From: Ampullaceana balthica
Lineage: Eukaryota > Mollusca > Gastropoda > Lymnaeidae
DNA: 64,000 nt
NCBI GenBank assembly: GCA_944989445.1
Contig: CALYLW010000056.1
Span: forward strand, 1,703,948-1,767,947
Direction of reading: 5' to 3'
How positions within the stretch are numbered: the stretch's first letter is position 1; each line of letters opens with the position of its first letter. A model generated the notes under the pieces. It searched no databases. It saw only the letters and a program-made list of their open reading frames with translations, and was not told where the DNA came from. Below are positions 34,737 through 46,800 of the stretch, piece after piece. The translations under genes were made by a program, and so were the position numbers.

Positions 34737-36185
34737 ATATGACTAAAAACGTTGGGCGGGAGCTTATGAGGTTTTACATATGCAGTTCACTCATTCTCTC
34801 ACTTATAGTTATCTTTTTTGCCTTCTTAATTATAAATCTTTAATTTTTATACCAAACACCCGCCCTACGTTTTTAGTCATATTATACGAAAGAACTTAAA
34901 CTTATTAGTTTTAAAGTATTTTCTTCTTTTTACTACACTTATAAAAACGTGGTTTTTAAAAACCTTTTTTTTTACCTCTATTTATTTTATTCTTTTTAGT
35001 CCACTTATAAAAACGTGGTTTTAAAAAATATTTTTATTTACCTCTATTTTTTAAAATACCAAACACCTCATAAGCGCCCGCCCAACGTTTTAAAAACAAG
35101 GTGATGTGGTCACGGGGTGAACTCATGGATGTCAACAAAAGCAGACGGTACATATGCTTATATTTAGATAAACTAAAAAGTTCAATAATTTAAAAACTGT
35201 ACATTCGATCGATCTGAAATTTTGATACAATGCATTGTCACCTAAGATCTCTATGTGGTACAATTGTGAGATCTCTAGGACCATCAGAAGTGGTTTAATT
35301 TTACGTTGGCAGATTTGAAAAATTGTGGACAGACAAATCCACAGGAAGGAAAGCGAGTTAAAAATACATAAATAGAAGTAAAAATAAATAGAAGTAAAAA
35401 AAAGATTTTTAAAAACCACGTTTTTATAAGCGGACTAAAAAGAAGAAAATAATTTAAAACTTATTAGTTCAAGTACTTCGATTTAATATGACTAAAAACG
35501 TGGGGGCGGGCGCTTATGAGGTTTAACATATGCGGTTCACTCATTCTCTCACTTATAGATCTCTCTTTTGCCTTCTACATTAGAAATCTTTAATTTTTAT
35601 ACCAAACACCCACCCCACGTTTTTAGTCATATTAAATCAAAGTACTTGAACTAATAAGTTTTAAATTATTTTCTTCTTTTTAATCCGCTTATAAAAACGT
35701 TGTTTTTAAAAATATTTTTTTACTTCTATTTATTTTATTCTTTTTAGTCCACTTATAACAACCTGGTTTTTAAAAATATTTGTTTACCTCTATTTATTTT
35801 ACCAAACACCTCACTAGCGCCCGCCCAACGTTTTAAAAACATTGTGATGTGTTCACGGGGCGAACTCAGTTATCAACAAAAGCCGACGGTACAGATGCTT
35901 TTATATAGACTATAGATAAACTTAAAAGTTCAATAATTTAATAACGGTACATTTGATCGATCTGAAATTTTGATACAATGCATTGTCATCCAAGATCTAT
36001 CTGTGGTAAAATTTTCAGATCTCTAGGACCATCAGAAATGGTTCAATTTTACGTTGGCAGATTTGAAAAAATCTTGGACAATGCCCAACGAAAGCGATTT
36101 AATAAAAACGTGGTAATAAAAAATAGAGGTAAAAAAAAAGATTTTTTTAAACCACGTTTTTATAAGTGTACGCGGGCCGTAGTTT
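34737..36185. repeat. Inverted and repeated AT-rich element, two rounds
   Basis: AAAACGTGGTTTTTAAAAA, TTACCTCTATTTATTTTA and ACGTTTTTAGTCATATTA words recur at 33480-33570, 34860-35050, 35390-35480 and 35590-35830 in both orientations. They are joined to pieces of the 545-bp family (about 35100-35460 and 35860-36180). Short inverted blocks flanking GGGCGGGCGCTTATGAGG suggest a composite DNA element. Confidence 0.55.
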
Positions 36186-36199
36186 GGAGACCCTTGTTG

Positions 36200-37262
36200 T
36201 AGATCATCAAGGTCCTTTTCTACATTCTACAAGATTCTACTCCTCTACCAGAAGCTATAAAATATTAATAAACATCTGCACTTACTTTATTTAATCATTT
36301 TATTTATTTTTGTGAATGTTTTAATAAATTGTTTTACAAATTTTGTTTTCAACAATGAATACTAATGTACGCCTTTTCGCCACTGTTTACCAAAGAATAA
36401 AATAGAGAAAAACAAAGTTTTTGACTATAAATCCCTTATATATGATACAGAACTCAACACGACAAACATTTACAGACTGAATCTGCCTTAACTCCCCTTA
36501 TCTTATCTATACAGACGCTCCTTCTATGCAGAAGATAGTTGCGTCCACAGACCATGACAGATGATCTGTTGGCAAGTGATGCAGCGTTCACAGGCCACGG
36601 CTTTGTGGGTTCCGGGGAGGGGAAAGGTCTGGTCACCGATCGCTGGACCGAGCTCAGGGTGACACGTAAAATGTAAACTAAAGCCAGGCCGGTACATCGA
36701 TGGGTGGCGCCATCGCGTTAAGTGAGCTGGCACGTGGAAGAAAAACAAAAATAAAACTTAAAATGAATTAATATGTTATATAGAGATAAACTAAAAGTGC
36801 ATTAATTTAATTACGTTACATTTGATCGATCTGCAAAAAATCACAAAAATACTATCACCGAAATTGAACATGTGTGCACATTTTCAGAATGATTGGATAA
36901 TTTAAACGGGAAGGGGTTCAAAATTGGGATATTAAAAATAGTCCGTCCGACTAAACTTACAAAGCCAGCTAATATAAATATAATATAAGGAATTTAATTT
37001 TTAAAAAAAATTACCGGTAACTATTGCCTAACAAAGAGCACAAAGACAAAGATAGTTAGTACAAAATAAACAATCATAATGACCTATTTAGCTTTTAGTT
37101 TTAAGAAAAATGTGTACCATTTTGTTTACGCTGTCCTATTATTTTTGGGGGTCGGTTTACAAGCGGGTTACACACGTTAAATGCTTATCTCTTCCAAAAG
37201 AAGGGGGGGTCGGCTTATGAACGAACGGGCTATAGAACGAGTATATAGGCCTACGGTATATA
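36200..37262. mobile_element. TIR element related to 57981-58585, interrupted
   Basis: AGATCATCAAGGTCCTTTTC (36203) and GTCGGCTTATGAACGAACGG with a CTACGGTATATA end match the 57981-58585 copy. A piece of the 545-bp family at about 36405-36990 interrupts it. Confidence 0.6.
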
Positions 37263-37500
37263 TTTCATACTTGAACTTGAAGCAAGTGCTACGTCGTGTC
37301 GATGGTTGGTAAACTTAAGTTTTCACTGTTCTTTCACCGATCCTTGTAGTTCTCTTTTGTCTTGTTGATATACCATTCAATTCCAGTTAAAGTAAAGCCA
37401 AACGTGTCATGAATTGTATACATTCAGTAGCAGAACTTAGAAAAAATTCGAGAAAAAAAAACCAAGGAAAAGCGAAATTAAACATAAAACACTTATAAAC

Positions 37501-37674
37501 CAGAGCCGTCTTTACACCATTTTTGGCCCCCGGGCAAAGAAATAGTGCCCCCCACCCCCAGGAATAAAAAATCAATATACATAATATATATAAATAAACA
37601 TATTGCCATGGGACCCCTATGATAGTGGGCCCCCGGGCAAATGCCCAGCTGGCCTATGCGTTAAGACGGCCCTG
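37501..37674. mobile_element. hAT MITE, 174 bp, perfect target duplication TTATAAAC
   Basis: The ends CAGAGCCGTCTTTAC and GCGTTAAGACGGCCCTG are inverted and flanked by TTATAAAC at 37493-37500 and 37675-37682. Same family as 54971-55147 and 59882-60075. Confidence 0.9.
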
Positions 37675-37793
37675 TTATAAACTATCAACTGGCAATGTCG
37701 TTCAAACCTTTTGACATCTTGATTATACCAACTTCGCCTCATTTTCCAAATTAGCGACGTTATCAATGTAATACTACAAAACTAGGTCAGGAA

Positions 37794-37880
37794 TTATCTG
37801 GTAAAATCTTTGAAGTGTAATAATAATAATACGACATACGTCATGTATTGCCGGAAATCTAGGTCAGCACGCATCGTAGG
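37794..37880 (-). CDS. Candidate terminal exon of gene 3
   Basis: The acceptor TTCTTTTCCTAG precedes a 28-codon frame in the phase 0 that the microexon needs. It starts PTMRADLDFRQYMTYVV and ends HFKDFTR-stop. No poly(A) signal follows at once and it does not resemble the tails of genes 1 and 2, so this is weak. Confidence 0.25.
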   Translation of the reverse strand, partial: PTMRADLDFRQYMTYVVLLLLHFKDFTR

Positions 37881-40800
37881 CTAGGAAAAGAATTTTGAAC
37901 CAAACTGACAGAAAAAAGTCAGAGCAAATTTGAAATGTACAATAATTATAAGTAACGGAAACTGGAGTTAATTTTCTAAAAACTAAGACATTTCTCGATC
38001 ATTCATTTTGAAAATAAGATTTTTATTTCATAAATATTGAGACAAAATTCAACCAATGACATAAAATAATTAAGCAATTGGCTGTAAATTTCAGATCAAA
38101 ATTGGAACTGTGAACAATATCGAAACATTCATGATTTGTTGAAATTGTTGTGAGAAACAATATTTAGTACCCAAAAAATTAAATTTTAATTTTTGATTTA
38201 TTCAAGAGGCTTCGAATACCATTTAAAAGCCATTTTATTTTATTTTTAAATTTATTTAAATTTTAAAAAATTATAAATCTTTTTACCATATTCTGGATTA
38301 TCTTTTTTTGTGTAAAAGTATTTTATAACAAATTGATATCGACAATGATATCCCAGTGATTGAAATCTAGAAAAAGCTTATCAATTCCCGGACAACAATG
38401 TCGGCTTTGAATTTCACCCAGCAAGCCACAACTATAAGTATAAGTAGATCCACCAAAAAGGCAATAAATATAACAAGTAAACCCACCAAAAAGCTATAAC
38501 TAAAAAAGAATCGGCTTGCAAAAGTTTATTATGCGGACAAGAGAAAAGAACTAAAAAGGGCGTAATAAGACAGAATCAAATTCGAAAACATTTTCAATCA
38601 AGAACATTTACAGCATTCTTTATTTCGCCCCATTTTATGGATAGCAAAAAGCAGATTAAAAAAAAAGAATAACCCCACAAGTTTAAACTTGAAAACTTAT
38701 TCAGGATTTAATTAAGGCTTTCAAGTTCGCCACAACGCTGTCGTTTGATCAAACCAATTGTTGGCTTAGGTTCTTAAAATCGTTACACTTTTCTTATAAA
38801 ATTTATTATTACATTTTTTATCTCAAAGCGACGATGTTTTCATCCAGCACATTCCAGAACTATTCCATGTTTCAAATGACCATGACATTGATCAATCTCG
38901 ATGACTTAGTTAGCACTCACTTTGGATTTCCGAGCTGGACAAGAAAGAAAAGAAGAAAAAAAAGAATTGAGTGCTAAATATTAATTTTCAAAAAAAAATT
39001 CAATACCATTTTTATAAAGATATTTAAAAATTCTTTTAAAAAATATATACATTTTTAGTATTTCTTTTAACTAAATCGCCCACGATTTTAATCATCTTCA
39101 CCATATTTTAAAATTTTTTATTCATCAGCAAGGAAAAAATCTCTTAACATTTTAGTAGACCTTTTTAGTAGAAATAAACAAGCAGTATTTTATTATTTAA
39201 TTATATATTTTTTACTTTTTAGTCGAAAATTTCGGAACATTTTGCACAGCTCTCCCAAAAATGAATAATTTCCCCCCTTTTTAATAATTGTATGTGTTTT
39301 ATATGTTTCAAAAAAAAATTCCAGCTATTTTAAAGGCGGAAATACGATTCAAAGTTATTAATGTTATGGCAATCTATAAAGTAATGGGGGTGAGACTGCA
39401 ATCAGGCTTTTAAATAGGTAAGTTTATAATTAAAAAACAGGGTATTAGTAGGCCTGACAAGACGTAACACAACAGCGAACGTTTCGGCAAAGAGCCTTCC
39501 TCAACGGACAAATAGTACACACATGAAACGAATAACACGAAATAATATTTTAAAAAAACACTTAGCTGCGGTGAAATCCAAGCAGTCCAGTAGGGATAAA
39601 GTAAGGAGAGAAAAGTAAGAGCTTATATAGGAAAGGATAGGGTGGGTGTGGCCAATCAATCAGCTTGTCAGTGCGAACACAACGTTGATCCCGTGTGGTG
39701 TAAGAGTCCCCATACTCATGGATTAGTCTATTCTCCAGACTGACCCGGCCGGGTGTGTTTGTACAGGAAACCAAGGCGGTGACAGACATGTCATCGACGC
39801 CCATGTGGTCACGTCCATTGAAGTGTCGGGAGACAGGACATTGTTTGTCTTGTTTAATGGCACGTACATGCTCAGCGATGCGGCACGAGAGTAACCTCCC
39901 CGTCTCACCAATGTACTTCAAAGGACAGCGCTTACACACAATGGTGTAGACCACATTGCGGCTGGTACAAAGATAGCCATTCCTAATCTTGAATACCCCC
40001 TTAGGGAAGACAATCTGGTCCGTCTGGGTAACAAAGGGACATGTCTTGCAGCGATTACGACCACATGGCTTGGTGCCCAGATGGGAGGACGGAATAAGCA
40101 GACGGCTACGAACCAATAGGTCTAGCAGATTTTTGTCCCTCCTGAATACAATGAGAGGTGGGGTGGAAAATATGTTGTTTGTCTCAGGGTCCGCAAGGAG
40201 GATCGTGCGGTTTTTCAAAAATATTTCCTTGGCTCTCATGTTTTGGGGATGGTATGTGAGCACCAATTTGCTCCTTTCATTACTATCACTGGAGCGTGAT
40301 ACAAAAGCGTCGGCACGAGTGAAGTTTTTAACTCCATGAAGTGCAGATTGAAGTATAGCTTCAGGGTAAGACCTTTGTCTAAAAAACTCCACTATTTCCA
40401 ACGCCTTTTCCAAAAAGTCCTCATTAGATTGACACAGCCTACGGAGGCGAAGAAGTTGTGAAAAGGGAATAGAATCCTTACAGGATTTGGGATGAGACGA
40501 GGGATAGAGTAGGTAAGAGTGGCTGTCCGTAGGTTTGAAGTAGGCCGAAGTGAGGAGGCAGTTTTTCTGGAGAGTTACAGTAATGTCCAGGAAATTAACC
40601 GATAGTTCGGAAATCGTGTGAGTGAACTTAATGGAGGGGTGGAAACAGTGGCGTAGCTAGGGTCATGTGCGCCCGGGGACATGACACAAAATATGCGCCC
40701 CTTGTCGGACCGAAAGATTCTGGGGGCTCACTGACAAAAAATAAATAAATAAATAATTTTTTAAATGAAATTTTACGGTTTATATGGTTCATTTTTCGAA

Positions 40801-43800
40801 GCATAATTTGGTATTTTAATGAAATAGAATACAGACTAATATTTCTCTATACTGTTGTAAACAATTTATTATTTTAAAAAATACTCTATTAATTATACAT
40901 AACTCGAATGGACATAGTCTACAAAAATTGATCCTCCTTGATTTGAATGGCACAAACTTCTTAATCACGTTGTCAAAATTAATTTTCTCAAGTGTTTCTC
41001 TTTCAATGCAAAAGAGTGCAAGATCAATCATACGATCTTGTCCCATTGAAGCACGTAAATAAGACAAAATAAGATTCAGTTTGCTGAAGGACCGCTCACA
41101 ATTTCAGTTGAAACAGCAATTGTTAGAAGTATTTAAAGTGAAATGCGCAGATTCGGAAATACTTCATCTCCATATGAAACAATAAAACCAAGAAGATCCA
41201 AAGGATTTTCCGTTAGAACTACAGCCCGGTTACTGAGCAGCATTTTTCAGTCTCCGGTTTCTGTGCACAATTCGTGACCATTTACGTCAGTGTCGTCAAA
41301 ATTAGCAAAATCTAAGCAATTTAAACGAAGTGTATCGACTTTTGTCTCAGCAAGAAGAGTTTTTACGTCTAGTAAAAATCCAAATTAGTTGTTTAGGTTT
41401 TTTAGACGCGAAAACCGTTTAGATATCTCTTTTTGGAGTCTATCAATTACGCTGTTCATATCACGTGCAATTTCTTCTTCTGCAGAAAGTATTGTATCTC
41501 TTGTTAATTCTCCCGGCATCCTCCGATGTCATTTAATCCTTCTGTCAACCTTGATTCCCAAAGTTGTGTATCTTTTTTCCATTGTCTACCTCAAACTGGA
41601 TCAAATATCACGAATGTTGACAATTTCTGACTCAAGCGATTCAAGATCAGATGCTGCTTCCTTGAAATTCACAGTATGATTATGCAACCGTTTCTGGACA
41701 CAACCAATTTTCCAAAGTATGCTGTACCAGAAATGTAACAAAAATAGGAAGTTAAAGTTTAATATACCAACCAACAAAGCTTCTGCATCACATCTAGTGT
41801 CAGGCGTCATATTTGTATGTTCTAATAATTTTTACAACCGCCCTACCAGTTCATCTAGACCTCATAAATAGCTTTAACAGCTTCTGATCGTGCGTTACAA
41901 CGTGTTTCAGACTTCCTCTTCATTGTGATTGGCACAACTCTTTTTAATTCTTCCCAACGAGTTGTTGAACGAGAGAAACCAAAAAATGTATACTTTCAAC
42001 TGTTCAAAAAAAAACGTGATAGGGATAGTAACTTGATCCTGATTAGCTGAGTGTACCATTGCTAAATTTAAGCTGTGGTTGTCACAGTTGATGCACAATG
42101 CTCTGTGATTTCCGGCACATATTCGCTTTTGAAGACCGGATACATGCCCAGTCATTACAGCAGCATTTTCATAACATTGTGACCGACAGTCCGTTAGTGG
42201 TATGTTATTAGATTCCAGTTTTTCTACGATAACTCTTTCAAGCAGGTTTGTTGCGTCTTTGGAATGTATCTGTACAAAACCTAAACATGATTCTTTGATG
42301 GTTACTTTTTTAGTTTGAAAATCAACATCCACAAATCTGATGACTTGAGAAAACTGTTCCCAGTGTCCTAGATCGAATGTTGCGTCAAGTAAGATACCGT
42401 AGTACTTGTTTTTTTTTCTGATTTCACTCAACAGCTGATTCCTTACAGTCGATGTAAGTAGGTGGATAAATTCATTTTGGTTTTCCGGTGATAAATAAGA
42501 TACTGAACCTGAATTATCTCGGGCATGTTGTAAGTGTTTTTCTAGCAGTGTATCATATTGAGCAACAAGTTTGATCACAGAGAGACAGGAAAGAGAGGCG
42601 ATGTCTGCTGTTTCATGTGAAAGGAATCCAACTTGCTTTGACATACCGACGGAAGCCCGTGAGATGAGAGACCTTCCCTCCTCTCCCCCACTTTACTCTC
42701 TCCACAGAGGGATTGGGGAAGTAATATTTTAAAAGAGTCACAGCATGCAGCAAAGTGACGCGAATTAACCATTCTGTAAGCCAGTGGTTCTCAACCTTTT
42801 GAGATTAATAACCACTTGAAAAATGTGTTTCTTAGCTATGGACAATGGACACTACTAAAAATCGTGCTACTGCCGTGATGGAAAGTTAGATATAATTATA
42901 CTGTGTATATAGCTAGCTATAAGTAATATACATGTTAGTTAGTAAAACTATACTAATATGCTTTGATTTGCGTGCTCCAAAAACAATATTGTAATGGCTT
43001 TCTTTTGCAACGAACAAAAGTCGTTTATATCAGTATCATAGTCTTCTTATTTAATTCTACTTGCTTACTATAAAAAAATTAAGTCATAAAGAGTAGTTTG
43101 TATTAAAAAGACTGCCATATTAGTTTATTTAGTACGAACGACGATGTTTTGTTTTTATTTTAAGCAAAGTTGCAAAGGGTAAACGTATTTTAAAAAGCTA
43201 GTTGAGACAGTTAGGAGTACTCAAAATTTCATTAAGCCCACTTTTTTAATGCAACATATTCAAAGTGGTACCACTAGTCAGTTCAATGAATTGGTTTGAT
43301 TACGATGGTGGTTTTTTTATTTATTTGATGAGTAAATGTGTGCGAGATTATGTCTGGAATCCCACAAAAAACCACTGAACGCGAAAAATAACAAAAGTAG
43401 AATATAAATTGGTTCTGCATTGATTGAATATGACCAGAAATCAAATTTATCAACAGTTAGTTTATTTATTTCAGCATTTTCTGGTTTCTCGGTGGTTTCG
43501 TACAATTGATCAAACATCTCAAAGGTACCTTGAAATAATCTTCTTTTCAAAAGATCAATATTTTTCATAAAAGCAGACACTTTGTCACTGAGAGTAATAT
43601 AATGTGTCTGCTTTCCTTGCCGATTTGAATTAAGTTTATTGAGTTCTTCAAAAGTTTCAGCCAAATAAGCCAGAACAGCAACACATAAGCTATGGTTCAA
43701 ATGATCAACAAGCTTTGAGTTTTTTTTCTACAAGAAACTCTCTTACGTCATCACGTTCTTCAAACAGTCTGATAACCAGCGAATTTCAGTATACATCAGT

Positions 43801-46800
43801 AACTGTTAATGTTCAAGATTCATATTCGAAGATAAGGAATCAAAGAGACAGAATTTAATAGACGAGCCTTGATAAAATTTAAAAACTATTTAGGCCAGAT
43901 CAAAAATATATTTTAAGTCTGCGTTTTACTTGCTAGTCTTTCTTGATGAATCATAAAGTGCGTAAATTTCATGCTTTGCTTGCGGACCACCAAGGCACAT
44001 CTTCGCGGACCACTAGTGCTCCGCAGACCACAGGTTGAGAACCACTGCTTTAAGACACTCCTTTTTCTTGTCTTGGTCATTTTGGTTGCTTTTAGTGTCG
44101 TCTCTGTCTGTTCCATTAATAGAATCGCCTTTGCCTCTTACTGCTCCCCTAGTCTCACTCCTAGCAACTCACAATTTTGTTTTTTTTAAAACGCAATCAG
44201 CAATTCTTCATTGTAGATTAGTCATTTATTTATGAGTAGAATGGCGCCCCTTAACGCTCAATGGGGGCGCCTAAATCATGCTTGCCAACTGGTTTGTAAT
44301 GAAGATATTTTCGGAGCTCCAAAATTCAATCTTGCAAACGTATTTGGGATACAATAGTTTACATCAAAATAAAATTAAGTAATGAGTTTTAATACTCATT
44401 TTGGCGCCCCTAACGTGGCGCCCGGGAACATATGTCCCCCCTGCCCCCCCTCCCTACGCCACTGGGTGGAAAGAATCAACAAAGTTGGTGAACGTGTCAA
44501 GTTCACTCCTTTCCATATGAGTTACCCCAATGCCGTCATCAATATATCTCTTATAGAATTCGGGGAGGCGACCAGTGTATTCCTTTTCCACTCTGTGCTC
44601 GAAATGGCTCGATTTACTACAAAAGTCACATTTATCACATCAGCAACAAATTTGTTTTCATACTTTAACTTCAATGTAAAAGTTTTGTGTTTTTATATTT
44701 CACCGAATAACTTGAATAAAAAAAAGTACAATGGGTGAAGTATTGTATTCCCATTCAATCAACGAAATGAATATAATCCCTGCCTATATAAAAACCAACT
44801 ACTTAGATTAAATTTTAAAAACTGAGTTTTCGCTTGTACTTGAACCGCATAGATTTAGTTAAGAAGGCATTCACTTGACCCGTTTGAACAACTACCTACT
44901 ATTTCTCAAAGACAAACAAAAGCTTTGTTTCCTATGTTTGTCATTTAAAGGCTATTACGTATACTTCCCGCTTACGTCTGTTGTCTCCTATTATCCCTAA
45001 TACTAATTTAAAAAAATTAAATGCATTATTTTTACAATTAATGCTCTCCGAAATCAAATTACGTGTTATAGTTTAAGGAGATTTCCACTGCAATTCCTCC
45101 CCCCACCCCAAAAAAAAAGTTTGATCTTTCCATAAAAATGCGTATTCAATTTACTCCTATTTCAACAACGACTCTTAGTTAGCTTAGTTTATAAAATTTT
45201 ATTTACCTGAGAGGTAATGGTGTTTTATCCATTAGTATTATTATTATTATTATTATTATTATTTGTTCACTTATATAGCGCAGTACCCCAGCCTACAGCT
45301 GGGCTCACAGCGCTTTACAAACATGTTCAACAACTACACAAAACACATTACACTCTAAATCTTCCTAAACATAATTACACACACACAATTTCATATAAAA
45401 ATGTTCAGAAATGGACGCATCACCGTCATAGACTGTTAATTTGATGGAGCAATCCTTAGCGAAACAGGAATCCATGATGAAGATCGTGATCCAGAAATAA
45501 TAACAAGACAAATACACACAATTAAATCAAGAGTTCAAGGCTATGCATGCTCGTTCTCAAGATTCCACCAAGAAGTTTAATCGCAATGGTCGTCCCTAGG
45601 TTCGTTGTAGTCTGTATCACTTCCATCAGGTTGAACCGAGTCACCTTGTAGCGAGAGTTCAGTCTTTTTTCAACTCTTGTAATAAGTTACCCTACCTGTT
45701 ATTATACGCAGGAACGGAGACGACGCAATCTTAAGAGTTTCCAAGTGAGCATTGACCAGTTGTGTACAGTGGGTTAATAAAGCATCTATTGATTTATCGG
45801 TAATGGCCAAGTTATCTGTCATATAAATCTTTTGGAGAAAACGTAAATGTGTGGCTAAATTAATGAAAGACTCCTCGGAGAAATCCTCTAGACTTGCAGC
45901 GAAAATGAGTTCTTTAATGTGAAGACAATTTTGTGCCAATAGTGTCAGCGTAGTGGACGAGACGTGACAGTTTATCATTTCGAGCTTTTCCAGAGCCTTG
46001 CATGTTTCAAAAACATTGTTGAGGCCAGATGACTCCACAATATTCTAAAAGCAGTTAACATTCAATTTTTTTAGCTGAATGTTTTTGGATGCCATAGCAT
46101 CAAGAGTACGACATGTTATGCTTGTAAACGACAGGTCAAGATGGGTGAGATTCAGATTCTGGATAATCTCTAGCATAGCGAAATCATCAACGGATTCGTT
46201 CCACTAAGATCAATTTCTTCGAGTTTTTTTTAAAAACTTTGTCAGACTTGTTATTTCATCAGATGTTACACGAAGACCATCGAGCGACGTAAAAAGTATC
46301 AAATTGTTGGCATGATCCCCAATAAGATGTAAAACCTTGTCTGTGACGTAGTTATACTCTGGGTAATGACTAAAAAAACTTTAAATCTGTTAGACCGCTA
46401 ATCGAGAGTAAAAATTGTTGAAAACACCTTAAAGCTACTTTTTCATCTTTGAATAGCAAATCAGATGACGTAAGATTCGTGATGTTAGGTTCGTAAAAAC
46501 GTTCTACGCGAACAAGAGCATTATCATGGTTAGAGCCATTAATTGAGATGGAATCAGAGTCTTGGTTATATAAAGCAAGGAGCTTAGCAACTTCTGCCCG
46601 ACCAAAGCCTGACAAGTACACGAGGGCAGAGCAGTCCACATTAGTTTTTTTTTATTATCAATATTAGGGATAGTTTATCCAATGGTACTTACGTGGTGGC
46701 GGTTTATCAAATTGTATTTACTTGGTGGCTTATCCAACGGTTTTTATGTGACGGTGATTTATCCAATGGTACTTGCGTGGTGGTGGTTTATCAGACTGTA

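Larger units (their letters stand above)
40646..44464. mobile_element. hAT transposon, 3.8 kb, inserted in the Penelope-like element
   Basis: The ends CAGTGGCGTAGCTAGGG and CCCTACGCCACTG are inverted, with GGTGGAAA at 40638-40645 and 44465-44472 as an exact 8-bp target duplication. Sub-terminal GCGCCCGGGG blocks also mirror each other. It carries a decayed transposase and a nested Charlie-type hAT. Confidence 0.95.

Noticed and set aside
39723..40339. Plus-strand and second minus-strand frames over the Penelope-like nuclease.
   Set aside because: They are shadows of the GIY-YIG frame and show no domain.
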